A program made the translations under genes and the position numbers. Positions 37,166 through 48,829 of a stretch of DNA of 64,000 bases are shown here, one piece after another. The stretch lies in the NCBI GenBank assembly GCA_000711775.1, contig ARYC01001534.1, positions 1 through 64,000 of the forward strand. Direction: 5' to 3'. Position 1 is the first letter of the stretch. Every line of letters starts with the position of its first letter. The notes below the pieces were generated by a model. The model saw only the letters and a list, made by a program, of their open reading frames with translations. It searched no databases and was not told where the DNA came from. Source of the DNA: Oxytricha trifallax. Lineage: Eukaryota > Ciliophora > Spirotrichea > Sporadotrichida > Oxytrichidae.

Positions 37166-38889
37166 AATTGTTATTAAAATATAACAGACCAAGAAATTTC
37201 CTCCAACAATTTTATTCAGAATTTTCCAAAATTTTGCTTTTACACTGCAACTGTATAATTTAAAGGAACAACTATTTTGATTACAATATTCAAAAAAATG
37301 GCATGTCGTACATATTTTCATAATCTCTTTTTCCAAAACAGTGTCTCCGTATGATAATACAATTTTACCTCACCCATATAATATTTTTCATAGCTAATGA
37401 GTCAATGTAATGCAAAGTCATAAGCAGTCTCTATATCTTACAATAAGAAAGAATATATCTATTATAAATCTGATCAAATTTCTTCAACCTCATCGAATCT
37501 TTATTTTAAGATTCTTGAAAAATAAATACAGTCAATGTTACTTAAAATCTTACTTTAATCTTCTTTTGAGATTTCATTACTAATTTTATTTGAACTATCA
37601 GTAAAAGTATTTTAATATACTAATATAACCCTCTTTATTTATCTTAAATTAAATACTTTGGAGAATAAATTGCTGTTCGTACTTATAATATATATATATA
37701 TATATATATTAAATATATAATATATATATATTATTTATTCTTGTTTTAAGCATTTTTATATATAAACTTAATTTATCAACTTACTCAACATTATTGATTA
37801 AAATATAGCTCTTTACAATTTATCAATAAAAATATTAAAGTAGCAACAAATATTACATTATTAAAATACTAATAATTTACAAATTATATATAAACTTGAA
37901 TAACTCTCATAATTTATTGTTTAAATTTAATTCATTTCTTAATTTAAAAATATCAATAATATCTGATCACTATTAAAAGCTTTTTAGATTCAAGAATATG
38001 TTCATGTTATAAACATTTTTTTAACTCAACCCTAATTACTTAATAATTAATCAATAATCATTATTAAGTATAAATTAGCTTTAAGTGCTATTTTAAATTG
38101 TTTTAGTAAAGTTATTAAAGCCGAATGATAGTCAAAGTAATTCTGATAGATAACATTAAGGAGTATTAAAATTAGACATATCAAACATAAGAATTTGAAA
38201 AAATATTTATGTAGCATTAGTTGAATTATAACGAAAATTACTTCATATTTTAGTTATCTAGTTCAATCTCATAACTATCATACTTATAAGCTGATTCATA
38301 TAATTATCTTATGTCTCTATGATTTTACTTAGTTTATTATTTTATTGCATTATTTTCTAAAGTCTTACTAGTTTATGATATAATAAAAATTGAATATTTA
38401 TAAAATACATGATTATTAGAATTAAAATTGCAAAGTAAGAAAAATAAGTTTTAAAGATATTACTTGCCTTAAAATTTCATTTTTATTTGAGTTACCTCTA
38501 TCTAGTATATTTTATATTACTAACTAATATTGAAGACACACTTATTTGGCAATCATTTGAATATATGATTTTTTTACAAAATATATAATCTGCCAAGAAA
38601 TCTATCAATAAAAATAACTAAAAATATTATTCTATGAAACATATTTTATAAGTATTAGAGATTCAGTTATAACACTAAAATAAATAAACTTATTTGGTTC
38701 AAGAAGATTACCAAACACAAATTAAGGTGAAGATTATTTTAAATTTACATTTAAAAGAGGAAATGGGAAAAAATTAATCGGTTGGATTTTCACAAATTTA
38801 TGAAACAATTATCAAGGAATTTGAATTTAAAAAAAACTCGGAGAAAATATAGCTCATTATTTAATTATTAAAATAATTGATTAAATCAA
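37166..38889. other. AT-rich stretch with a TA microsatellite
   Basis: TA run at 37688-37734. The 64-codon minus-strand frame at 37142-37336 overlaps R copy 3 and is not supported. No gene recognised. Confidence 0.4.
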
Positions 38890-38980
38890 AACATATATTA
38901 TTAAATTAGAAAGTTAATTGCTAGGTGAGGTACCAATCTCACCTAGGACTTTCTGATAGAGTTTTAAACTACACCCTACT
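38890..38980 (+). repeat. Dispersed family R, copy 2, left part
   Basis: Matches R copy 1 around GAAAGTTAATTGCT and contains a clean hairpin AGGTGAGGTACCAATCTCAC plus CT. It runs into TBE-B at the ACT target and resumes at 43131. Confidence 0.65.
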
Positions 38981-39141
38981 CAAAACCCTAAAACACTTTC
39001 AGTAGTTTGATTGAGTTTTTTATCGATAAAAGTAGACTATTACTGCACACTTTATTAGGGTTTTAATAGGGTTTATGTAGGGGCCTTATGTTTAAATATT
39101 AGTAATTTAAGTGAGTATAACAAGCGAGTTTTTAAAATATC

Positions 39142-40581
39142 TCACACAAACATAAGCTTAGAGTCATGTGGCAGTTCTCTGAATTTTATCTTTCTAAGTT
39201 GATGTTTGATTGTTTCTATTGTTTGTTAATTCTCTTAGCTTGGCTTGATAATAGTTGAGTATGCAAGTTCTCTGAGACCTCCATTTATTTTATTTTTATC
39301 GAGATATTGCTTGATTCTCTGCTTAGAATCTCTCTCACCCCTGCAGCTAAAGTAATCGTTTCTTGGCATGTCTCTCTCTATTATTATTACTGCTAGAGCC
39401 CAGATATCCCATTAAGTGTCTCCATCTCTCCAATCCTCTCTCTGGGAAATATCCAGGAGTGTCGTATACATTTCCTTATGCAAAGGCTTGCACTCTTTGA
39501 GCTCTGTTGAAATCGATAATATAAACTCTAAGAGGCTGAAAGTTCATCATGATGTTCTCTGGCTTTAAGTCTCTATGAACATAACCTAGCTTGTGAAGCT
39601 CTTCAATCCCTTCAACTATCTGCTATACTATCTAGCTAATTTATCTCTGACATCTATTGTCAGATAAGAATTCTCTGTAAGTCATTTCAAGTAAAGGAAG
39701 CCTGAAGGCTACATGATCTTTACCAAGTAAAATAGCATCAAGCTAGATGATATGCCTGCACTCATTTAACTTTGCCTTTTAAAGAGCATAATACTCATTA
39801 GCAAATTCCATTTGGAACTTGTCATCAGCAAGGAAGTAATTGAAAGGATATATCTTGTAAGCATATTAGTCATCAATAATGACTCTTTTCTCTATTTTAT
39901 CTTCAAGAGTGAGGTAGCTTTCTAGGCAAGAATCTAAGTAAATAATTTTAAATATAGGAATCTTCATAGCCTCTATTTTAACCATGATTTTATTGATCTC
40001 AGAGACTGGAAAGTTCTTGACTGCTTTCTTCATTTTAACTTACATCTAGAGTTCAATTCTAAGAGACTCCACTGGGTTTCTTGATCTTCTCTTTTAGAGG
40101 AATCTATTCCCTGTAGGTTCATGAAAAATGACAAAACTTTGATTGTGCTTTTTCTTTAAGTGCACTTTGAAGTCTCTAATATGAGAATATGGCTTCTCAC
40201 ACAACTCACAGACATTCTTCTCATCTTTCTTTTAATGCTTGAGATATAACCTTGGTATATCGTTGTGTATATCTGTCTCTTATAAGATGACTTGTAATGG
40301 AAAACTTTATTGCATTCTTTGCATTAATAGTCAACTTTGGCTGGTATTTATTAATTCTCTATTGCGGGTTGTTTAACCTCCTCCTCAATTTGCACAGCTT
40401 CTTTGATAACCTCCTATTTAATTTATATTTAAATCTCAAAGCTAGACTGGTCAAAGTTGTCATAAGTAGGCTCCCACTGAGTACAAGCGTATCTGATCTC
40501 TACTTTTCTTGGTTGCTGGAATGATAACTTTTATTCGCTTGATCCAAGTAATGCCGCTCTTCTTTACAGGTTAGCGCTCAT
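39142..40581 (-). pseudogene. TBE-B 57-kDa zinc-finger/kinase-like gene, frameshifted
   Basis: Starts MSANLQRRAALLGSSEQ. Finger 1 (YQCKECNKVFHYKSS) is truncated by a deletion that also shifts the frame near 40270. Finger 2 (VCELCEKPYSHIRDFKVH) is intact. The kinase C-lobe keeps VHRDLKPENIMM and IIDFNRAQRV, but GTPGYFP reads as DTPGYFP and is followed by another frame break near 39430. Ends ELPHDSKLMFV before TGA 39142-39144. Confidence 0.88.
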
Positions 40582-41145
40582 TTTAGTTTGCTGATATATT
40601 TTATTATAATAATGATAAAACTACGTAGAAATACTATAATAGTAGAGTATAAGACACTCTAGGAGATTCTTTGCTGATAGGTAAGAAAATTAGCTAACCA
40701 TAAAAGACTGTAAGTTGACATATTTTATTAGAATTTTATACATTTTAGTAAATTAAAATACTCCTAATGAAGTTTTGTTTCTCTAGGAGGTCCTCCAAAT
40801 CAAGTTTGAACTTAATTTGCAGATAAAGTTATAAAACATTTTTTAATTTAATATGCTCCTAATTAAGTTTTAACCTAAAAATTTAACTCCTAATAAAATT
40901 TGAACTTAATTTGGAGGATCTCCTCAAATAATTAAACATTATAAGGAGCAATTTAATGGAGATAGATTGATAAAAATGGAAATCAATCTGTGAAACTTGG
41001 AGCAAGTTTTTCAATGCTTCTCCGTATATCTTTTTAAGGTTGACCTCCAGTAGGTCCTCCCTATTTAGTAGTAAGATTTTAATAAACTTAGAATGGATAT
41101 CCATAATTTTAAATTTCATTAACATTTCTAGAAAGAGGAAGCAAG
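40582..41145. promoter_or_regulatory. TBE-B divergent spacer with AGGAG palindromes
   Basis: Spacer between the divergent 57-kDa and 22-kDa genes. It carries AATTAGGAG/CTCCTAATT-type units and AAGTTTGAACTT repeats between about 40750 and 40930, unlike the GGTACC units of TBE-A. Likely shared promoter by position. Confidence 0.5.
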
Positions 41146-41936
41146 ATGGAGTCTATGAATGATGCAATGAAGAGAATTTAATCTCAAGATTTAATAGGAA
41201 AATTTCGAAGAAAAGAGGACCTCTACAGATACTTGGTATAGCAAGGTAAGTTTTCAGCTATAATCAACTTTATTGTTATAGTTGGAATCTTCTTACCAAC
41301 TTAGGAGGGAACTAAAATCTCATTCTTAAAAGCCTTACTGAGTGAAGAGAAAAAAGCTTTTAAGTCTAATGAAATTAGGATGATAGAGATACCTAACTAC
41401 CCTGAAATATCAGTGACAAACCTATATGACGATGCTATGAGTGATCCGGACGAAGGTCTCTACCTTCCATCAAAGCTATAGCTCTCTAATATATTGCCAG
41501 AGAGAAACTTCTTCTTTGGTGTTCTTTCAACTCTGAAACCTAATTACTTAAATGAAATTATTTAAGAAGCTCATAAGAAACGCTACAGCATCTCTCCTGA
41601 AGAAAAAGAGAAGCAAGGTATTAAAATAAGTGACACCTGGCTGTAGGAACTTCAAAAGCATCCTTTCATCTCAAGTAAGCTTAGTCTTCTAACTTTATAA
41701 AAAAACCTGGTACTGCTATATATTTGATGAAAGAGCGCAGCAAATTAAACAGAGAGAGAAAGTCTCAAGTAAAGCATGAATTGAGTAAGAGACTCTTCAA
41801 AGATTTCTAAAAGCCATACGAGATGAACATAGATGCAGGGGCTGGCACTAAGAGAAGAAACATAGGCCCAAGCAAGCCTTAAAAGGAAGAAAAGAAAGAG
41901 AAGCCAAATCCCTTTACGGGCAAATTTAATATGTGA
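41146..41936 (+). pseudogene. TBE-B 22-kDa gene, intron 2 acceptor mutated
   Basis: Starts MESMNDAMKRIQSQDLIGKF. Intron 1 is 36 nt (41246-41281). Intron 2 should be 41675-41700, but its last dinucleotide is AA where the other copies have AG. If spliced there the frame runs through KPGTAIYLMKERSKLNRE to GKFNM before TGA 41934-41936. Without splicing it meets TGA soon after. All other residues look intact, so one base separates it from an open gene. Confidence 0.85.
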
Positions 41937-41942
41937 ACTTAT

Positions 41943-42992
41943 TCATTCGTTTAAATCTAAAACTTATTTATAAACACAAAATCTCCCTTCTCTTGCGCAT
42001 ACTTTTGCTTTATCATCGCTAACTCTTTTAGCAGCACTCTTAATAAAGTCTACTGTATCTATCTTCAAGTCGTGCATCAAGTGATAGAGTAGAAGTTTCT
42101 TGTAGTGGCCTTTCAATAACCCCCAATATAATTCAATTCCATTGAACTAAGGGCTGTAAGGAACATTAAATACAGGTGTTATGTTTAGCCTTTCATATTC
42201 CTTCCTTGAGTCTTTAGTTTTATGAACTGATAAGTTATCAACGAACAGAATAATCTCTTAGTCAGCGTATTTGTCTCTGAGTTATTGTAAGAACTTAATA
42301 TATTATTCAGTCTTTATAGAGCGAGGGTGGATAACATAAGTCTCTAGGCCACTATCTTCACTGATTCCACCAAGGATTGCATGAGTTTATATCTTAACTT
42401 TTTAGTCATAAACTTCTATATTACTATACCTCTTGTACCAAGACCTTGATATAAATGTATTGAATGTAAATACAGCTTCATCAGCGTGTATGAACTTTAT
42501 ATTATGCTCTTAAGACCTCTGCATTTAATCGAATATATAATTTAAATTAGTCTTATAAAATGGAACATTAAAGTCAATCACTCTCTTAATGCGATTGACT
42601 GTCTTGTAAGATATTCCATTCTTTTTATATATGTTAGCTATCGATTAAGCAGATATGTGAAGCTCAGGAAATTGGCGATGAAACATCACAGCCCTCTAGG
42701 ATAGAGAGAAATGAGCCAAATATTTAAGAGTCTTTTCATTAATACGATAGTCAATATGATGCTGCTAAAACTTTAAGGGTCTCTAAGGCTTAGAATTAAG
42801 ATGCTATCTCTTTAAATTCAATGCTAATAGACAGTGAGACCTCACAGTTGCTGGAAATTTATGGAGTGGACTTGCTTTAGACGTATAATTTAGAACAGGC
42901 TTGAGTTATTCACTAAATTCATCACATCCATATCGCAACTTAAACAATAAATCTATATACTCACTGTCATAAACTGACCCCAAACCTCGCAT
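41943..42992 (-). CDS. TBE-B 42-kDa DD34E transposase, intact
   Basis: 349 residues with no internal TGA, read completely on the minus strand; TAA/TAG occur repeatedly at positions that are Gln elsewhere. Starts MRGLGSVYDSEYIDLLFKLR. DDE residues are in FIHADEAVF, ILFVDNLSVH and PQFNGIELYW with DD34E spacing. Same length and start as TBE-D. Member of the Tc1/mariner/IS630 (ITm) group; TBE transposases act in cut-and-paste, and in Oxytricha they are implicated in developmental DNA elimination (known for the family). The stop faces the 22-kDa stop at 6 bp. Confidence 0.95.
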
Positions 42993-43130
42993 ATACTAAC
43001 TTAAATTACTAATATTTAAACATTAAACCTCTACATAAACCCTATTAAAACCCCAATAAAGTATGAGTTAATATTCTACTTTTATCAATCAAAAACTCAA
43101 TCAAACTACTGAATGGGTTTTGGGGTTTTG

Positions 43131-43757
43131 ACTGAGGGTAAGTAGGGGTTGCTGGGCGCAACGCATTGAGGCTAGTCGGAGGGGTTCTATCTCCAGCATT
43201 CACTCTTCGAGTAATCTTGGATCTTAGGATTTCCTCGCAATAGATGAGCAACTTGGCTTGAACTCAGATTCCTAAGTAATAGGGAGCAGGATGAAGGTGG
43301 TGCTCAACCTTCATAAGTGAGAAGAAGAAAGCAATAGAAGTCAACGATAAGGTATTTTCTCCCACACCAGGTTAGGTTAATGAAGCTACCAGAAAGGACA
43401 GAGGCTACATTATCAGCCGCGGTGGGACTTGTAAGAGTTTTCACCAACTCCTCTTTAATTGTTTACAGGAAACAGATCTCTGCGAGCTCTGCGGGGGTAC
43501 CTCTACTCCTAGTTAGATAGAAATACCGCTTGTTAACGGGCTATTACCTCATATGCATCTCGGTTTGGAGTGAAGCTGAATGGGGAAGCGAGTCGGTTTT
43601 TCGGAGTTTTTGGTCTTCAAGACTTCCACGTCACAGATTAGATTGACAAGTCGACTCACTTAGATACTTCTATGTTACGACTAAGATTGATGGTTTGATT
43701 TTAGTATAAAACAGTGATATGTTAAATTTAATTTGAGATTACTCATTAACTACTAAT
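43131..43757 (+). repeat. Dispersed family R, copy 2, right part
   Basis: Resumes after TBE-B with GAGGGTAAGTAGGGG, then blocks shared with copies 1 and 3 (TAATAGGGAGCAGGATGAAG, GTTTACAGGAAACAGATCTC, GGAGTTTTTGGTCTTCAAGA, GAGATTACTCATTA). Richer in G and C than the surroundings. Reads ETDLCELC just after the shared intron-like acceptor, but no long frame is conserved between copies. Confidence 0.75.
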
Positions 43758-43765
43758 CAAGAATT

Positions 43766-44236
43766 ATGTTCAAATCATTTAAGTTAATATAAAAAGTAAA
43801 GGAGCTCTTCCTTAACGAATGTAATGATAATACTATTAATGGTATGAAGCAAGAATTTGAATAAAATATAGATTAACTAATTAATAGCATGTAAAATAAT
43901 TCGTACTTTTTGTCAAAGAAACCTAAGTAAATTAAATAATTCTAAGACAAAAAAGGACAATTAATAATGAATTTAATTGAAAAATCTCAAGATCGCATAG
44001 ATGATTTATAGAGACAACTTAAACAAGAAAGAATGATAAGAAGAAATTATATATGTATCTTGATAAAAACTAAGATGAAGCCTTCAACTAAAATCTTATT
44101 TGAGATCCCAGAATTCTTCCATTTTTAGTTAAAACTCAAAGCAAGGAGATTTAGTGTAGAGTACATGTTATTATAAAAAAAGACTTTCAAACTTAAAGAA
44201 AAATAAATCATAAAAAGATAATAAAAGGGAGAATGA
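43766..44236 (+). CDS. Small coiled-coil-like protein, open frame
   Basis: 156 codons from ATG to TGA, with about 20 TAA/TAG read as Gln. Starts MFKSFKLIQKVKELFLNECN; contains EKSQDRIDDLQRQLKQERMI with heptad-like spacing and a very basic Gln-rich C-terminus. No recognised domain. It begins 9 bp after the conserved end of family R copy 2 and ends about 200 bp before TBE-C. Uninterrupted openness in a TGA-only code is moderate evidence for coding. It may be a first exon, since TBE-C follows closely. Confidence 0.55.
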
Positions 44237-44491
44237 ATAATGAAATATTTAAATTATCATATGTTTTGAAAATAATTACGCTTAAACTAAAGATTAATTT
44301 GAACTTAAGGGTTCTTAAAATTATGCAATCTTGAAATTACATTTAATATGTTAAAATTAAGATACTGCTTTTTACTTAACTTGACGTTAATCGACAGTTA
44401 TCTTTACTTTACAGAAATAATATAAAAATGAGCTAAACATTCAAAACCCCAAAACCCCTTGAATTTGTTAGGGGTTGGGGTTATTAATTAA

Positions 44492-45552
44492 ATGCGAGAC
44501 AAAAATTACAAGCTCTTGGGGTCTATTTAAGTTGAAGAGTATATAGATTTAGTGTTTAAACTGCGGTATTGATGTGATATATAGTGAGTAAGTCAAACCA
44601 GTAATGAACTATAAGTCTATTGCTCTGTTCTTAAAGCGAAGTCCATCAACTGTTCGCTCTCACTGCTTGAAACCTGTGCAATTAAAGCAATAATAGCTAA
44701 AATTTTAGCCTAAGAGGAATTCAAAGTTTTTATAGAAGCATATTGACTATCTTATCAATGAAAAAACTTTGAAGTATTGGGCTCACTTCTCTCTCGACCA
44801 ACGAGCTATTATGTTTCACCGCCAGTTCCCTGAGTTGAAGATCTCTGCATAGTCTGTTGCTAACATTTATAAACGAAATGGTATCTCTTACAAAGGTGTT
44901 AATCGTATCAAGAGAGTGATTGATTTCACTCTGCCATTTTACAACAACAATTTAAATTATATTTATGATTAAATGCAGAGAGTTAATAGAATAATATTAA
45001 GTTTATACATGCTGACGAGGCTGTGTTTACCTTCAATACTTTCATCTAGAAGTCTTGGTATAAGAGACATAGTAATATAGAGGTATATGACTAGAAAGTC
45101 AAGGTATAAACAATGGCAATTCTTGGAGGTATTAGCGAGGATGCTGGTTTAGAAACTTATGTTATTCATCCTCGCTCTTTAAGACAGAGCAGTATATTAA
45201 GTTCTTAGAGCAGCTGAGAGAGAAGTACCCTGAATAAGAGATTATACTATTTGTTGATAATCTTTCTGTTCATAAGACTAAAGAAACAAGGAAGAGTTAT
45301 GAACAACTTAGAATAACGCCAGTGTTCAACGTACCTTACAGTCCATAGTTTAATGGAATTGAGTTCTACTGGGGTATATTAAAAGGCCATTACAAGAAAC
45401 TGCTGCTATACCACTTGATGCATGACCTACCTATCGATACAGTAGACTTTATTAAAAGCTCAGCGAAGAGAGTAGATAATTAGTTGGCATAAAAGTGTGC
45501 TAAAGAAGGGAGAGTGAATGTATATAAATAAGTTTTGTAGTTAAGTTAATGA
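44492..45552 (+). pseudogene. TBE-C 42-kDa transposase, several lesions
   Basis: Starts MRDKNYKLLGSIQVEEYIDL. A TGA replaces Gly in the RYGCD motif near 44566, a base is lost just after, another near 44990 (before FIHADEAVF), and one near 45182 in the HPRS-(F/L)K motif. The catalytic motifs themselves are still legible (HADEAVF, ILFVDNLSVH, PQFNGIEFYWG). Confidence 0.9.
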
Positions 45553-45561
45553 ATATATAAA

Positions 45562-46349
45562 TCACATTTAAAATTCTTTCGTGGGAGCTGGCTTCTCTTT
45601 CTTTTCTTCTACTTCTTGCTTCCCTCCTCCTAAGTTTCTTCTCTTGCTGCCAGCTCCAGCATCTATGTTCATTGACTCTGGAGGCTAAATATTTGAATAA
45701 AGTCTCTTGCTAACTTCATACTTTGTCTGCGACTTTCGCTCTCTGTGAAGCTTGCTCTATTCCTTCATCAAGAAGATGCCAGTACCAGATTTTTCTAAAG
45801 AGTTAAGCTACAAATCTTACTTGAAATATAAGGGTGCTTCTGCAGCTCTGACAGCCAGCTCTCACTTATCTTGGTGCCTCGTCTGTTTTTGTCTTCTGGA
45901 GAGATGCTGTACCTCTTTTTATGAGATTATTGAATAATTTCTTTCAAGTAATCACCTTTAATTGTTGCAAGTATACCAAAGAAATAGTTTCTTTCAGGAA
46001 GCTTGTTAGATAGCAGCTTCTTAGTTGGCAGGTACTGCGAAACCTCTAGGTCATTAATTGCATCATCATATAAATTAGTCACTAAGATTTCAGGATAGCT
46101 AGGAATCTCTGCAAACTTTACATCTTAAGTTTTCAATGCTTTCTTTTATTCACAGAGTATCGCTCTTAGAAATGAAATTTTAGTGCCTTCCATCGTTGGC
46201 AGAAATAAACCAAATACATAATAGAGATTAGTTACTATGAGTTCCTTACCCTGCTGCACCAGGTAGCGGTGTAAATCCTCCTTGCTTCTAAATCTTTGAA
46301 TCAATTATTGTGCTTGCACTCTTTTCATTGCATCATTCATTGACTCCAT
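45562..46349 (-). pseudogene. TBE-C 22-kDa gene, intron 1 acceptor lost
   Basis: Starts MESMNDAMKRVQAQQLIQRF. Intron 1 keeps its GTAAGG donor (near 46250) but its acceptor reads TGTAT where the others have TAG. Intron 2 (45795-45820, 26 nt) is intact and in phase, giving KKSGTGIFLMKE. The body carries LPERNYFFGILATIKGDYL and ends KEF before the last codons and TGA 45562-45564. Confidence 0.85.
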
Positions 46350-46886
46350 CTTGTTTACAGATCTAAGAAATGATATTCAAATTTAAGTTTATTGATTTCA
46401 ATTATATACCTCTGTAAAACTTACTATTAAATATGGGCATCCTATAGGAGGTCAACCTCTAAGAAGGATATGGAGAAGGTTGTGAGAACTGGTTTCAAAC
46501 TTGAGAGATTGATATCAATTTCTACTGTTATAGTTCCATATTTTTAAATTTAAATTGGTACGTACTTAATTAGGAGCAGCTCCTAAAATGCTAGTACTTA
46601 ATTAGGAGCACCCTAATTTTAATCATAAAATCACAAAATACCTCCTAAAGCAGTACGTACTTAATTAGGTGCACCTCCTAAATCGGTACGTGCTGTAATC
46701 AACTTATTATTGATAGTAAAAATGGTTACTTTCTTACCCATATTTAGAGCTGGTTCGTCTCTTAGTGTTCATTTTTCTTCTCTAAAGCTCTTTAATGTTC
46801 CCTTGAAATGTTTGTGGATTCAAACCTCTCATATTAACTCTGAGTTATAGAGGCAGTTTTATATAATTTTAAATTCAAATTTAAAT
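46350..46886. promoter_or_regulatory. TBE-C divergent spacer with TTAGGAG repeats
   Basis: Contains ACTTAATTAGGAG units and their complements, plus GTACGTACTTAATTAGG, at about 46555-46690. Position suggests a shared promoter for the 22-kDa and 57-kDa genes. Confidence 0.5.
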
Positions 46887-48227
46887 ATGAGCGCTAACAT
46901 TTTAAGAAAAACAACAGCACTTCCATCAAACTAAATGAGACTTACCATTGGCAGCAATAAAAAGTGTGATATTTGTGAGATGAACTCTCAGAAAGATCTA
47001 CCATAGCTATCACTTGAGGTCTCTGTTATTAAAATAGAAATTAATAATAGAAAATAAATGGCAAGCAAGTGTATGGGAAACAGAGAGGAGGAGAAAGGTA
47101 TTTAAGATATTCCATTATAAACTGAAGAAGTAGAAGTATATTTTGTGATTAGTGTGAGAGAGATTTCGCTCATAAATCTAGTTGGTATAAGCATATGAAG
47201 GAGTATAGAGAAGCCAGACCCACTATATACTTAAAGCACGATAAAATCTATGGAAAATATGATTGTTTTGAGTGTCATAAGCAGTATGCTCACACAAGAG
47301 ACTTTAGGAAGCATCTTTTAAAAGCTCACAAGAAAGAAATAGAGGTTGAAAAGCATGAATATGAATTGAAGCTACTCAACAAAAGTAAAGCTAGAGAATC
47401 TTTCAAGGCGGTAAAGCTCGAACAAGCTAGTGAATTAGAGTATGTGAGGAAATCACGCAACCTGCTTACATCTGAAATCACAAAGATTATGATTAAAATT
47501 CAATACAAAAAAATTCCTGTTCTTTCTTAAATTGACCTAGACACTTTACTTTAAAGCTACTTATTATAGAAGATTCCTTTGATAAGAAATTTATCAATGA
47601 TCATCAATACGCTTACAAAATCTACCCCTTCAAATATCTCTTAAGTGATGATAAGTATTAGATGGAATTCACAAATGAGTATCAAGTATTCACTCAAGCA
47701 AATTTTAAAGAGTGCAAATACTTAATAAAGCTAGATGCTGTTCTCCTTGCCAAAGATCATGTTGCTTTCAGACTCCCTCTGTTTGAAATGACTCTCAGAG
47801 ATTTCATAACTATAAAAGAAACCATAGGCAGCTTGGTTAAATAGCAACTTAGACCATACAAGGCATCAAAGAGCTTCACAAGTTAGGGTAGGGTTTGTTC
47901 ACAGATATTGAAGCCAGAAAATATAATGATAAACTTTTCACCAGTAAGAGTAGCAATAATCGATTTCAATAGAGCCTAAAGAGTGGAAGTATCAAGGCTT
48001 GGAACTGTAATGGGAACTCAAGGGTATTATCCAGAAAGAGAAGACTGGAGAGATGGTGACTTTTAGTGGGATGTGTGGGCTTTAGCAGCAATAATAATAG
48101 AGTGCGATATGCCTCGCAACGATTACTACTCTACAAGGTGCGAGAAGGATGCAAAACAATGAATAAAGCAATTTATTGAAAAAAACACGAGAGTCTCAAT
48201 CAATAAAACTAATGGCAGAGTCAATAA

Positions 48228-48598
48228 TTATGAAAAATAATAGAGAATCGATAAATTAAAATGCAAAATTAAAATATTTAATCGAAAACCTATAAAACAA
48301 AATGGAATAGTAACTAATAGAACAGCCTAGTCATGAAAACTAATCAATCAAACTTACTGATGAACAACAACAATTCACAATCAAACTTTGGTCATTAGAA
48401 ACAAGATTAGAATTTTTCATCCAACCCTTCATAGACACTAAACAGGTACTACTCCTATATAAATAATAATGCAAGATTTATTTTTTGTAACTTACATTTT
48501 CGTGAGTGTAACTGCTCCACCAGCATCTCTATATATTGTTTCCATTTTATTTTTAATCTATTTCATTTTAATTTATCGATTCTCTATTATTTTTCATA
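48228..48598. mobile_element. Short TIR element inside TBE-C, carrying an antisense mini-gene
   Basis: Terminal inverted repeats begin TATGAAAAATAATAGAGAAT and extend about 38 bp (to AAATTAAAATG). AATAAT flanks both sides (48222-48227 and 48599-48604). Removing it with one AATAAT restores the 57-kDa frame exactly. The interior is coding-like on the minus strand. Ends differ from the other MITEs in the window. Confidence 0.85.
48300..48545 (-). pseudogene. Antisense spliced mini-ORF within the TIR element
   Basis: The minus strand reads METIYRDAGGAVTLTKM from about 48545. It then has GTAAGT...TTTATATAG, a roughly 40-nt intron-like span, and continues EQYLFSVYEGLDEKFQSCFQ in one frame before a TGA. 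Unknown protein, possibly a captured host exon pair. Phase across the intron is not certain. Confidence 0.35.
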
Positions 48599-48829
48599 AA
48601 TAATAAAACCAAATTTAAGATCAGACATATCAATAGAGCAGATAGAGTTGTGGTTAAGTAAGATAAATTTCAGACCTCTCTCACATGATCCAAGAGTTCA
48701 TTTTGAGTGATTAAATTAAATACATTTACTATATATTTCACATTAAAACCTATTTATAACCCAAACCCCTAACAAATTTCCTACAAATCAAAGCACTTAT
48801 AAACCTCGCTATGGGGTTTTGGGGTTTCG

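Larger units (their letters stand above)
38981..43130. mobile_element. TBE-B, full-length TBE transposon, inserted in family R
   Basis: The right end is perfect (GGGGTTTTG); the left end is slightly decayed (CAAAACCCTAAAACAC). ACT flanks both sides. Terminal repeats of about 115 bp match TBE-D. Relative to TBE-D it is inverted: 57-kDa gene (-), 22-kDa gene (+), 42-kDa transposase (-). Confidence 0.95.
46887..48710 (+). pseudogene. TBE-C 57-kDa zinc-finger/kinase-like gene, broken and interrupted
   Basis: Starts MSANILRKTTALPSNQ. Finger 1 (CDQCERDFAHKSSWYKHM) and finger 2 (YDCFECHKQYAHTRDFRKHL) are present. The kinase part keeps VAIIDFNRAQRV and WDVWALAAIIIECDM, but the HRD loop reads with a frame slip near 47905. 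A TGA at about 48160 and slips near 47530 and 47845 also break it. A 371-bp element splits the C-terminus; around it the frame reads MAESIIKPNLRSD and ends VHFE before TGA 48708-48710. Confidence 0.85.
44442..48829. mobile_element. TBE-C, full-length TBE transposon, decayed, with nested insertion
   Basis: The left end is CAAAACCCCAAAACCCC; the right end is GGGGTTTTGGGGTTTCG with one mutation. ATT on both sides. The left terminal repeat has an internal deletion compared with its right end. Terminal sequences resemble TBE-A. Order: 42-kDa (+), 22-kDa (-), 57-kDa (+) interrupted by a 371-bp element. Confidence 0.95.

Noticed and set aside
3177..37734. TA microsatellites as replication origins or regulatory elements
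   Set aside because: Simple TA runs are common in such DNA and nothing around them supports a function.
38905..38980. tRNA-like gene or SINE head in family R
   Set aside because: A hairpin (AGGTGAG/CTCACCT) and a distant GGTTC-like B-box echo near 43184 exist, but no cloverleaf or paired A box could be drawn, and the hairpin is not conserved in copy 1.
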